DNA of 64,000 bases, from NCBI GenBank assembly GCA_950295325.1, contig OX485808.1:13456501-13520500 (forward strand), read 5' to 3'. The stretch comes from Polytrichum commune (lineage: Eukaryota > Streptophyta > Polytrichopsida > Polytrichales > Polytrichaceae). A model generated the notes under the pieces. That model made no database searches, was not told the DNA's origin, and saw only the letters and a list, made by a program, of their open reading frames with translations. Of the stretch, positions 47,856 through 58,075 are shown one piece after another; position 1 is the first letter of the stretch, and the number at the start of each line of letters is the position of its first letter. The position numbers and the translations under genes were made by a program.

Positions 47856-48248
47856 GCCAGCTAGTTAAGCCTGGTTGCTACATACAACTCTGCTGCCGAG
47901 CCACAAGGGTCAGCTGGTTAAGCCTGGTTGCTACATACAACTCTGCTGCCGAGCCGACTGGTCAGCTGGTTAAACCTGGTTGCTACATACAAACTGCTGC
48001 CGAGCCAGCTGGTTAAGCCTGGTTGCTACATACAACTCTGCTGCCGAGCCGACTGGTCAGCTGGTTAAACCTGGTTGCTACATACAAACTGTTGCCGAGC
48101 CAGCTAGTTAAGCTTGGTTGCTACATACAACTCTGCTGCTGAGCCAACTGGTCAGCTGGTTAAGCCTGGTTGCTACATACAAACTGCTGCCGAGCCGACG
48201 AGCCAGCTAGTTAAGCCTGGTTGCTACATACAACTCTGCTGCCGAGCC
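47856..48248. repeat. Minisatellite of 43-53-bp units, eight copies
   Basis: Eight copies of AGC(C/T)TGGTTGCTACATACAA, each followed by CTGCTGCCGAGCC. The units alternate between a longer form (with ACTCTG and GACTGGT) and a shorter one, giving a higher-order pattern. It lies within the solo LTR, so it expanded either in the parent element or after insertion. Confidence 0.9.
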
Positions 48249-49819
48249 AAATCTTGGATTAAGCCGGTCTAAGCCTTGTTAGGCCTTCACTTAACGAGTT
48301 ATTGAATATAAACCTTAGTCGCCTCCCCACAAATTAACCTTGAACCACAATAGACTATTTTAGAATATATTAAGACTTAGGTAAGTATTGGATTCATTAG
48401 GCTAGGTAGGGCATGTGTGACTTTTAAATGTATTTGGTACTTGAACCATTGATAAAAGTGTTTTTCAACACTTGGACCTATTGGTCAAAATAAATCACTT
48501 GGATTACTAATGGAGAAGGTGGAGGACATCCGCGGTGGCGAGACAAAGGAGGTTAGGCCGAGGGAGAAAATGGAGGACTCTAGTAATGGAAGAGTGAAGG
48601 AGGGGATAATCAAAAGCCAAAGGAGAATATCTTTGAGAGCTTGTGTTGCCAAGGCCGCCGGTTGGACCCTTGAGAGGGCCAAGTCGGCTACAAGTCAAGA
48701 GGCTACCATTAATAAATGAAGTGATTCAAAATAACATGAATGCCTTGGGATGTGAAGTGAGCATTTTCAATACACAAAACAATACATGTGATTCTCAACA
48801 CCATCACCCGGACTAGGACGCTTAAGGGTGGTGGGTTTGGCCTCACACCGAGCACCTATACCCTGCCCTCCCAACTGAATACATCATATTTGAAGTTAGC
48901 CTGGCCGAAATGAAAAAAAAAAACAAAAAAGAAGTGGCCCCGAGCACCTATACCCTGCCCTCCCAACTGAATACATCATATTTGAAGTTAGCATGTCTGA
49001 AATGAAGCAAAAAAAAGCAAAAAAAAAAAGCCCTAGAGGGGGTGCCGTTGCCGGCACCTCCCATGAAGGGACCCCCACAATATCAGAAAGTGGCCATGAT
49101 GATCACGATCCATCATCTTTGAACTGAAGTTGGCCGAAATGAAGCAAAAAAAAACAAAAACAAAAGTGACCCCGAGCACCTATACCCTGCCCATCCAAAC
49201 TGAATGCATCATATTTGAAGTTAGCCTGGCTGAAATGAAGCAAAAAAAAACAAAAAAAAAGTGGCCCCGAGCACCTATACCCTGCCCTCCCAACTGAATA
49301 CATTATATTTGAAGTTAGCCTGGCCGAAATGAAGCAAAGAAAAAACAAAAAAGAGGTGGCCCCGACCACCTATACCATCCCCATCCAAACTGAATACATC
49401 ATATTTGAAGTTACCTTGGCTGAAATGAAGCAAACAAAAAACAAAAAAAAAGGAGCCCCAGAGGGGGTGCCGTTGCCGGCACTTCCCATGAAGGGACCCC
49501 CACAATATCAGAAAGTGGCCATGATGATTACAATCCATCATCTTTGAACTGAAGTTGGCCGAAATGAAGCAAAAAAAAACTCCCAGACTTTTCTTTGTCT
49601 ATGCTCTAACTTGCCCAGTGATTAGAACATTCAACCAGATTGTGCTAGGAGAGCAATACAACAACCCAAAACCCTAAACCTATTCTTGGCTCCTCCCCCA
49701 TCGCAATCCAGAATTCTTGCCTCCCTCAGTTTTTTTCGAATCTTGTGAAGCACGGCAGCCTCTAATGGTATGCCAAATATTTAGAACGAAATCAAATTTA
49801 GGGTTTTGGTTACGCACCT

Positions 49820-50157
49820 TCCGGTTCCATCAAGCTCGTCTCTTCAACCTCTTCCCCCACACTGAGCTCCTCCGATGTTGGATTGGATGCGGGATTGGAC
49901 TGGGTACCCACATCCTTTGATGCTTCTCGAGACTAAGATCCTCACCCCCGGGACATTGACGGACCTTCTGATTCATCCACCGTCGATAATGTCGCGTTCA
50001 CCCCTGTGTGTTCAAAATCTAAAACTTTGTTAATCCCGTCTGTCTCATATCTTCCAGGGGCCACCTTCTTCTTCCCCATTCTACTTGTCTTCAATGCCTT
50101 ATTGCTACTGAAATATAACTTCCCTCTTTTCTTTCTCCTCTTGATAGGGGCCTGCAT
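49820..50157 (-). pseudogene. Probable 5' exon of the DGNHR gene
   Basis: The ATG at 50157 opens MQAPIKRRKKRGKLYF, a strong nuclear-signal-like basic cluster, then MGKKKVAPGRYETDG and SEGPSMSRG. After two stops 9 bp apart (TGA, TAG, both one C-to-T from CGA and CAG) the frame continues EASKDVGTQSNPASNPTSEE and EEVEETSLMEPE to a GT donor near 49820. Start, basic region and acidic tail resemble a nuclear protein N-terminus. Linking it to 45876-46655 is inference from strand and position. It begins about 520 bp from the MULE transposase start, on the opposite strand. Confidence 0.42.
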
Positions 50158-50675
50158 GTCAGGTGTCAGCCTTCCAAAGCATGTCTACTCCAACACTCAC
50201 AAAATCCTCCCGTCAACAGAACACATCTTACGCCACTCGAAATTTCATAACTTATGATAGTACTCAATGAAAGGAGATGAATATCACTCGATCGGATACA
50301 AGACTTTTCAATAGGGATATTCCTATATTTAATGGCCAATTGGGATTTCGTCATTCGATCTATTCCTGTCCTCAAACGTCATGTCTATCTCTATACCTAA
50401 TAATGAATCAGGCTTTAAGTCGGCGCCAACTAATCATATGTAATTGTTTGTCCAGTAGTATGTCTACCATGACTTGGACGCTCTTGTTTTGTATATCGTG
50501 ACAGCGTTACAAATTTTAAGATATTAGTGTTTCTTTCGTTCATAGTTCATCCATCATGTGGATCATGTCCATCGCTGTTCTCTTTGGCAACACATTTCTA
50601 ATAAATAGGAAGCCCACAATGTTGAGAATCCTCTTTCATATTTCCATCTTCGCGCAAGGCCTCATTCCCCTCATC

Positions 50676-53600
50676 ATGGCTCATCTTCCTGCTAACGGAG
50701 AGTTGGGGATGGCTGTTCTCTATGCTGATGGAGTTAGAGTCCCACTTACCTTTCAGATGGAGGAGAACGGACTAGCTTACGTGACGTCACAACGTTTGAG
50801 TCTTCGGTTCGGCTTCAGAGAGGACACTATTATTGTTGACGAGGATATTTTTGACGTTGTCACGTCAGAGCTTACACACACCCTTGGTCGGGTTTCGCAG
50901 CGAGATGAGAACAATAACTTGTTTTGGAGTCTTCATCCAAGTAGTTACCGAGTGTATGGCCTCACTGATTCTCAGATGGCTGCGTCTACTGAGATCCTCA
51001 CTCCTTGTTCTTCCTCTACCTGCACCATTCAAACTCCTCTGCCACGTGATGTGAAGGTCAAGCTCGAGCCCGGTCTCGATACGCCAATTGTAGAAAATGT
51101 TACATTTCAGTCTGTAATAACACTTTCTTCTGATGAAGAGTGCAGTCCCACAAAGGCCCCGCCTAAGGTCGTAGTTAGTGGGAACGCTCCTAAAGTATAT
51201 CTTTTGTCGCAAGATACTGTTAGCATATTACCATTACTTAAACAACTCGCCGGAATGCCTGGAAAAAAAAAATCTTAAAAAAATAGACTACTCGGTGATT
51301 ATACACGAAAGGGTATAGTACCTTCTTGTTGTGTTCGATGGTGCCGTCATATTTGAGTTGCCACCCGCTGGTCACACGGCCGCACGGTCACAGGCCAAGT
51401 CAATGCAGGGAATGGACAAGCGTTACGACGACCATGTGTGGACGAAGACCATCATTACCAACATCACAAACAACTTTGGTTTGTCCTTCCGCTCTTCCGC
51501 CTGCGTTGGATATCTGCGTTGCAACAACAAGGAGTGCGAATATTTGATCCGCCGTCCTCGTATTTTCCAAGTCAACGAGACAAAGTTTAAAGGTTGTACC
51601 CTGCAAGCCTTTGTGGTGGATCAAACACCCCCAACTGAGTCCACTCTTGTTTGCAAGGTATGTAAAGAACCCCCTGCATGTATTGCTACATGTGGAGCAA
51701 AGATTTATTATGTGGCTGGCAAAATCAACCATACAAGAGCGTGTATCCACCTAGGAACTCACGATCACCCAATCAAGGTGGGCGACTACAGAGACATTAA
51801 GGCTGAGATCAGTGGCCTAATTGAAGAACAAATCGAGAAGACTCCCCAGGCTACCAAGAGTGCAGTGGTGTTGGAGGCTAGCAAAGTTCTAATTGGCAAC
51901 TATCTTCTTCAACCCGATGACGCGCCGCCAAAAAAACTTACTCTAGAGGAACTTGTTCCTCTATTTGACCGATGTAAGGACATGACTTCCCCAAACATCC
52001 GCAACAAGGTCATGAGCTTCCGTTTCCTTAGAAGGTATGGTGTCATGGACTCTATCACCAAACTCCGTGGAATCAGTTTATGGGCCTTTGTTCAGGAGAA
52101 TAAATTTCCAGGTCAAGGGGCTGATCTTGACAAGGTTTTGTCTTTAAGATGTCGAAAGTCGGGCCTGGTAGTGGGGTAGATTTGGTGAAGCGTATGCAGC
52201 CCGGGGAAGACCTGGAGAATGCCTGGATGATGTTCGACCATGTCAAACGTGTAAGACAATGGACCACAATGGCATGCCACGTGTATGACTCCACATATTG
52301 TCGTGTCATGACCATTGCAAGTTGTGACATGCAATCTGAGGACTGTGATGCCCAGATCGTTTTCTGGAAAAATCTCAATGTTGTCATGGAGAGAAATGGC
52401 GTTGTCAAGCCCAACTTCAAGGGTTTCATGGCCGACAGCGCCCATGCCAACTGGAATGCAGTTCGGGTCATATATGGCAACGGGAAGAAGGAGGACCGCA
52501 TGGATGACCGCGAGAGAACCTGTCAGTTTCACTGGACCCAGTCTATGGTTAAGTATACCGAGAAGTACATTCCCGAAGAACTCTGGGAGCATCACAAGAA
52601 GATGTGCCACCAGTATAGGACGGCGAGGACCATGGACGAAGCGGAGAGTTTGTACCACGGGCTACGTGCATGGTGGGTATCGGCCGGGGCAGTGACAGAG
52701 AAGGCCCTAAACAAACTAGAGCTCTGGCTTGAATTCTGGCACTACCGTTATCGCCAATGGGGAGGCTTCATGACCGGGGTATGTTTTTCCAATACATTTC
52801 ATATTATTTTCCTTCTTTTCACAGTAGTACTATAATATGAAACAACTCTTCACTAATCTCTAACTACTTCCATTATGTACTTGCAAAAATTTTCAGAAGA
52901 AGAACTAGCAGAAATGCCTTCATGTAATCTAGCTGAAACAATACACAACAAGTGACTTCAAGCGTCTGGAAATAGCGGCGGTGACCTCTACATTGCTACA
53001 GTTGACGACTTTGTTCGAGGCTTCTTACAGGTTGTCAATTACTACCAGTTTGTGAAAGGTGACGTCGGCGGAACAGGCCCTACAAAGAAAGAACTCAAAC
53101 TAAGGATGGCAGAGCGCAGGGCGAAGCAAACAGGTAATCCTTTAGTGCTTGAAGACCCCATGTTGGACATGCTTGGAGCAGAAGAGTTTTGTACCCGTGT
53201 TCCTCGCATGGCTAGAGAAGAGGTATTCGGGTCCACAAAGCGGAAGGCAGATCTACCTCTTGGAGCTGAAGATGAGTCTCACCGGCCTGACAAGGTAAAT
53301 TTCTCACATCCAAGAGGTTCAGGACGTGCTGTGAGGGCTCGTCCTGTGCAGATGCCCATCATTCTTGAAGATACTAAAGATGATACGGACGTCCAAGAAA
53401 TTCATCCTGAGCCTGAGCTTGAGAGCATCCCTGCGTCCCCGCCGAACGACGGGGGGTCTGTCATGTCAATGCTGTCGAAGAGACAAAGGTTAACGTCAAG
53501 GAGTGGCACATATCAAGACTTCCCAAGACCTCGGCGAAGTGCTGTTGGGCCCAGAGAGCTGTCACAAAGAAGAAGTGTACGGAGAGAATTGTGAGGGGCG

Positions 53601-54373
53601 CCAATTTGACCGCCGCGCCTACCTACACCGGAGTTTGGACTAATATACGCATGAATTTATCAGAGAGGACAGAATTCTTCTTCTGCTCTGATGACATTGA
53701 CCGGTGCGTGAAGGGCACAAGACGCAAATAGGTTGCTAAGCACTCAGCAGACTAGGAAATGCCATCGATTCCAGACGTTTAGCCGGTGAAGCTAGGCACA
53801 AACCTCAAGCGTACCGAAATTCTTGCCCTTGAAGCGGCCGGATTCCAACTCCCGCTTAAAAAGCCGGTCTCTCCAAGACGCCTGTTCTCTTTTGCCCCGC
53901 CGCCTGCAAATCTAAGCGCGGTGCCCGTTTCTGCAGAAGCAGACCGCTACCCTGGCAAGAGAGACGGCAAGATGGTCAAACGCACTGCCACTCGCCCAAA
54001 TCCCGCGCAGCGACTCTCCATGGCCTCCTCCGACTCTCTGAAAGCTTGCATCCGTTCCATCACTATGATACCTCATCCAGGACATGGTTGCATCATCGGG
54101 CTGGATTCGGGTGTTTCTCCTGCCATCACACAGTACCATGTCACCATCAGCTTTTTCGTGGGTTGCACTTGCCCTGCATTCAAGAAGACGATGACTAAGT
54201 TCCGAGGGAGGACCCAATTCTTTTATTGCAAGCATGTGTACTTCATCATTTTGAAGGTTTGCCACCGTGATCCCGAGGCCGACCTTTTCATTCACGCGCC
54301 TACCTTTAGCTTCAACGAGGTCAAGCTAGTCCTAGAAAGCGGACTCTTGACTCACCCTTTGGCTAAAAACTAG
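50676..54373 (+). pseudogene. MULE transposase: zinc finger, DDE domain and SWIM finger
   Basis: The ATG at 50676 begins MAHLPANGELGMAVLYADG (a PB1-like or novel N-terminal block, to 51278). The next frame, 51331-52179, carries a WRKY/GCM1-type finger (VGYLRCNNKECEYLI, CGAKIYYVAGKINHTRACIH). A one-base shift near 52145 leads to the DDE region 52149-52778 (TTMACHVYDSTYCRVMTIAS, FKGFMADSAHANW, RTCQFHWTQSM) and a GT donor. After an acceptor at 52896 comes an in-frame TGA (IHNK-stop-LQASG, normally Trp), then GGDLYIATVDDF and a disordered linker. The last frame, 53786-54373, holds the SWIM finger FFVGCTCPAFKK...FFYCKHVYFIIL. The domain order is that of autonomous MULEs; this copy is broken in about five places. 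Confidence 0.85.
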
Positions 54374-54689
54374 GATGCAACCTACAAACAACCTAGATTC
54401 TTTTCAATGGACGGTGGCCACTCAAAATTCCCTTGTCATTACATGTACTGAGTCGGCAATACAATATTCATATCGTCTTTTTCAATAAAAAGGGTTTTGT
54501 CATTCAGACTATGTAGACTATGCACGACTACCGCATGTTACTAGCAACTTAGGCAGAAAATAATTATTGACAAGACTGCCTAAATTTTTTGGAATTTTTT
54601 GATTATATTTGCCAAACACAGAATATTCCGAAATGCTAAAATTTGAAAACTAAATCTAGCATAAATATTCTATATTTGGATTGTGTTAT

Positions 54690-54751
54690 CCATTTTCCGC
54701 TCTCTGCTCTCCAATTCTCCGCTCTCCGCCCATTGCTCGCATACAAGTCAC
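54690..54751 (-). repeat. Candidate right terminal repeat of the MULE unit
   Basis: Read on the minus strand this gives GTATGCGAGC then GCGGAGAGCGGAGAA, resembling GTATGCGAGCGGAGAGCGAA at 44831-44850 on the plus strand. The two are in inverted orientation and bracket the DGNHR exons and the MULE transposase, making a 9.9-kb unit. The match is short and purine-rich, and I found no exact 9-bp flanking duplication, so this is tentative. Confidence 0.3.
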
Positions 54752-55859
54752 GCTCATCTCGCATGTGTGGTTGAAGAGAAGAGATGTTGAGGAAACAAGA
54801 GTCTTTGTTGTGGAAAGCTCGTCGTTGTTGTTGGGTGTGTGTGGTTTTGAGAAAAAACTTGAAATAAAAAATGCAATTGCGTTTCATGTGACTGTTTTCT
54901 CTTGAATGTTTACATGCTTGAAGGAGAGTGAGCAAAAATAAAGTTGTGCTAGTTTGAGTGGAGGGAAGTTTGTTAGCTCTTGCATATAAAGGGCTAAGAC
55001 TTCAACCGTCCACAAAAAGACGGACAAGTCTTTTGTCGGCAACAATTCTTTGAGGGAGTAGCACTTATTGATAGATTTTTTTTGTAAAGATTTGAAAGAG
55101 AGAAAAAGTTTTGAAGACAATTGAAGATTCCACAGTCCGGCAAGCAAAGCCAGTTGTAGCCAGAAGCCCAGTGCTTTCCTAAAGCGGACCCCTCTCTACA
55201 CGACAACGGGCTTATATGACGATACCGTACCGAAGACATCCATATTGGGCGATGCAGTGGAAGTGGGGCCAGGAGTGGTTGCTAAAGCATTAGAATGTCT
55301 AGAGGGACCGGACGACGCATCGGTAGATGACTTAGAGTATTGCGACTCGGACGGTGATTGATTCCCCGTCCGAGCAAGAAGTTGTATAAATGAAACATAG
55401 GTGGGTATATATTTAAGTTCAATTATATACATGTTTAATTAGTCTCTTGGCAATAATCAATTTCATATGTCCTCCCCAATTTCCCCCTATATTCCCTAAA
55501 ACATCAATCAATTAATTATTCAATAAATAAACATGGACCATTCCCAATTTTCATTGCCATTCATACTATAACACAAAAAATACTTATTTTTCACCAATTT
55601 TTTTCATTATTAAATAAATACCCCAAACCATAATACTAGATAATGAATTATGGGGCAAAAACACAAGCGGCCCGTCTAGGGCAACATAAATTTTCAAGGG
55701 CTGCCCAAAAGAAGGAAAAAAATGGTCCTCGTCAAAATGTGACTACCACACATGACTGGGCGTCCACCAGACACGTTCCTCGTCGTTCCCTATGAAGGCA
55801 CCCGTCGTTCCCATACGCCGTATACAGTACATTTGCCAAATACGACACGTCCCCCCCAA
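54752..55859. other. Spacer with one exon-like minus-strand frame
   Basis: The minus-strand frame 55196-55432 reads SPSESQYSKSSTDASSGPSR then PNMDVFGTVSSYKPVVV and a stop; it is Ser/Thr/Pro-rich and could be a last exon of a transposon protein or chance. The rest is AT-rich. I see no other feature. Confidence 0.3.
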
Positions 55860-55951
55860 AGGTCGAGGCCGGGCCAAATGTGACACCCTGTAGTCACCAG
55901 TCATCCCCAGTCACATTTCCTTAGTCACAAAATACCCAATCTGTTGTAGTG
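55860..55951 (-). mobile_element. Right terminus and subterminal repeats of a CACTA element
   Basis: Read inward from 55951 the sequence is CACTACAACAGATTGGGTA followed by TGTGACTAAGG, TGTGACTGGGG and TGACTGGTGACTACAGGG, that is, a CACTA-type end with spaced GTGACT motifs. The same ACTACAACA plus TATGACTA order occurs at 43449-43572. The element must extend leftwards; no matching left end was found. It may be the far end of the TNP2-bearing element, with the MULE unit nested inside. Confidence 0.62.
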
Positions 55952-56093
55952 TTTACAGACATTGAGAAATTGTTTGTTAATGAAGGAGCTCCTTGAAGAG
56001 TATATCATTTTCAAGAAGATTGCCTCCTTCAACCAAGTCCTGTTGATTCACCATGTCTAAAGTCCATCCATGCAAGATGACTACATTGTCTTG

Positions 56094-56194
56094 ATGTGGA
56101 GTCATACACGTGGCATGCCATTGTGGTCCATTGTCTTACACGTTTGACATGGTCGAACATCATCCAGGCATTCTCCAGGTCTTCCCCGGGCTGC
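56094..56194 (-). repeat. 101-bp perfect inverted copy of the MULE transposase
   Basis: The minus strand of 56094-56194 is identical, 101 of 101 bases and without gaps, to 52196-52296 inside the DDE region of the MULE (it would encode PGEDLENAWMMFDHVKRVRQ). It stands alone: sequence on both sides is unrelated to the MULE. Its upstream edge coincides with the splice donor of the SUV3-like exon, where both loci share TTGGTGA nearby, a possible microhomology. It is too short for an element and has no terminal repeats, so templated filler at a break or a transduplication scar is likely. Confidence 0.9.
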
Positions 56195-56198
56195 TCAC

Positions 56199-56456
56199 CA
56201 AGCATCTGGTTTTGTAAGATCAGCTGTGCTGACAAGCTCCCTGTATCGATTAATTTCAGCTGAAAACTCTGTGATACAAAACTCAGCAAAAATGGGAAAC
56301 AGAAATTGGAGCGCAGCATTGGAGGGACCCATTTGAATCAGCAATCCTTTCAACTCAGGGGTTGACCGGGACGAGAAGAATTTGCGGAAACTTGAAACAA
56401 CTGTTGGGAAGAACTTTGAGTTTATGTATAGTGCTAGAGCTTGGTCAGATACCCAC
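56199..56456 (-). pseudogene. Exon of an SUV3-like DExH RNA helicase, N-terminal region
   Basis: An 86-codon open exon between GGGAGCAG and GCTTG|GTGAGC. It reads WVSDQALALYINSKFFPTVV, ending in EFCITEFSAEINRYRELVS and TADLTKPDAW. The last part matches the helical region just before the helicase core of plant and animal SUV3 (ADLTKP.TWFP, then GPTNSGKTY), an organellar RNA helicase of RNA turnover. The next exon with the GPTNSGKTY Walker motif is not found downstream on this strand within the window; CACTA and MULE DNA follow instead. A second exon-like block at 57041-57162 upstream does not join in phase. So it is a gene fragment, or a gene broken by the insertions. Confidence 0.62.
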
Positions 56457-57784
56457 CTGCTCCCAACACATCATCAGGGATTAAATTAAAAAGTGCAGTG
56501 CAAAGAGTATCTGAATTGGCCAACCCTCATAACACAGACAGGAGGAAGTGGCACACATTGAGACAGTATTCCTAGTTCCAGGATTCCCAACATCTTGTAT
56601 ATCCAGTGCAGAATAGGTGCCAAAAGGTCAATAAAAGTCCCGATGCTCACTGAGCTAGAAAATAAACACAATGCTCTTGACCAATTTAGGGTTAGTGGTC
56701 AATGTAAAGTTGGTTAGTGTAAAGTATTCAAATTCTTCCAAGATAGCGCGCAAATAGCAGTGCATCGGAAAAGACTCGAGCATAATGGGAAAGAAGGATG
56801 CACTCCAGAATCCTCTTCATACCAATAGGTCACGATTGTATCCGACTCAGTGGAAAAAAAGATCAGCACAACAGGAAGTAACATTCATATTCAAGCACTC
56901 TACTAACAGCAGTCACTCAGGAGAACTTCTCTCACATAAGAGATTTATTATAGCATAACCCAATCCATTCCGAAGTCACACACATGTGGCGAACATGGGA
57001 GCAAAGACACAAAAACAATCTCAGGCAAATAAGAACTCACCTGACTCGGATCAGCACCAAAACCTGGACCACAATCGCTCAAAACTGTTAAACTTGCAGC
57101 TGTTGGGACAGGTAAGCCTGGCGATGGATCCAAAGTGCAAGGGTATGTGTGCCCGCAGAGATCTGCGATAGCTAAGATATGCAAACATCAGTGTGGTGCA
57201 AGAATCGCATTTCTGATGTGAATCGTCCCCTTTCATTCACAATGCAAAGACATGACGAGCAGCGGGGAGAAATCCGCAAACACTCCGTGGCACCAAGAAA
57301 CCAACGTGATTGTACCCTAAAACGCACCAAAAAGGGGGCTAAAAAGTCTCACCGTTCAATGTTTTTGATCCTATTTGTCCCTGCGCGGTCCTCCCATTGC
57401 CAGGGCAAGCTCGCGAGTTGACGAAGCAGCCGATCATGCGCTCTCCGTGGCGCACAAGGCTCGATAAGAGGCACCCTAGCACATGAAGAAAGCGCCCTCG
57501 GCCACAAAGGTCCGGGGGAGGGAAGCCAAGGATCCCCCAAACCCATTTGTGCAAGACATTGCATTTCTGATGTGAAAGGCCATTACGCGATCACAAGGTG
57601 TTACACAGATATAGGGCAGATACGGCCATAGGTGTGTGCAAACAATATGTATCATCGGTGTTTCGTATCATACGAAATCCGTAATATCTAGTATCCCTGT
57701 CAACCGTGTGAACAATTCTGGTTTTTTCGTCAACAACAAATGTTTGATGATAACATTTGTCTGCTACCTTCGTTAGGTGTGGAA
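56457..57784 (-). other. Upstream of the SUV3-like exon; unresolved exon candidates
   Basis: The minus-strand block 57041-57162 has good AG and GT borders and reads PSPGLPVPTAASLTVLSDCG, but its phase does not fit the exon at 56199-56456, so another exon or decay would be needed. A frame at 57349-57564 (MQCLAQMGLGDPWLPSPGPL) is Pro/Arg-rich, like an organelle presequence. Neither is firm. Confidence 0.28.
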
Positions 57785-58075
57785 GGACCTTAAGTCATGG
57801 TGGAAATCGTGTTCTAACATCTTACTAGGTTTTCTCTAGGCCATGGTAGAAATTGTGATCTAATATTTTCATGAGTTCTTTGGTGTGGCAGTTGGGTATA
57901 ACTTAAACCCTAAGTCTCTAAGTCATGGTGGAAACCGTGACATAACATCTATAGGTTGTCTTCGGTGGGTATAACCTGAGTGGAAATTATGTTCTAAAAT
58001 CTTGGGTTTTCTCTAGGTCAAAGTGGAAATTTTGTTCTAACATCTTAGGTTTCCTTTGGTGTGCTAGTTGGGTAA
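57785..58075. repeat. Degenerate tandem repeat of about 60-75 bp
   Basis: Four to five diverged units carry (G/A)GTGGAAAT then GTTCTAACATCTTAGG and TTTTCTCTAGG, with GGTGTG(G/C) and AGTTGGGTA in every second unit. It has no coding value; the origin is unknown. Confidence 0.6.

Larger units (their letters stand above)
47133..48847. mobile_element. Solo LTR (fossil) inside the satellite
   Basis: The ends are TGTGAG and CTCACA, flanked by CCGAT (47128-47132) and CCGAG (48848-48852), a 5-bp target duplication with one difference; the uninterrupted satellite unit reads CCGAG. At 1715 bp with no coding region it is a lone LTR. It holds an octamer microsatellite and an eight-copy minisatellite described separately. 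It is of a different family from the LTR at 41290-42828. Confidence 0.78.
46700..49580. repeat. Approximately 95-bp tandem satellite with two unit types, split by a solo LTR
   Basis: Type A units contain CCGAGCACCTATACCCTGCC, CAACTGAATACATCATATTT and GAAGTTAGCCTGG, then GAAATGAAGC plus an A-run. Type B units contain GAGGGGGTGCCGTTGC, GGGACCCCCACAATATC, CAATCCATCATCTTTGAACT and the same GAAGTTGGCCGAAATGAAGC end. The order is A A B A, then the LTR at 47133-48847, then A A B A A A B. Both types share the terminal block, so B probably arose from A by an insertion. Long spurious frames on both strands are by-products. It lies in the presumed intron of the DGNHR gene. Confidence 0.85.

Noticed and set aside
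46903-49541. Long minus-strand frames rich in Phe, Leu and Cys
   Set aside because: They are translations of the A-run-containing satellite and repeat with it; no protein family fits.
49660-49680. Interstitial telomere repeat (AACCCTAAACC)
   Set aside because: Only one and a half units; at most a telo-box-like promoter motif, common by chance.
57041-57162. Firm second exon of the SUV3-like gene
   Set aside because: Splice borders are good, but the only open frame is out of phase with the next exon, so it is left as a candidate.
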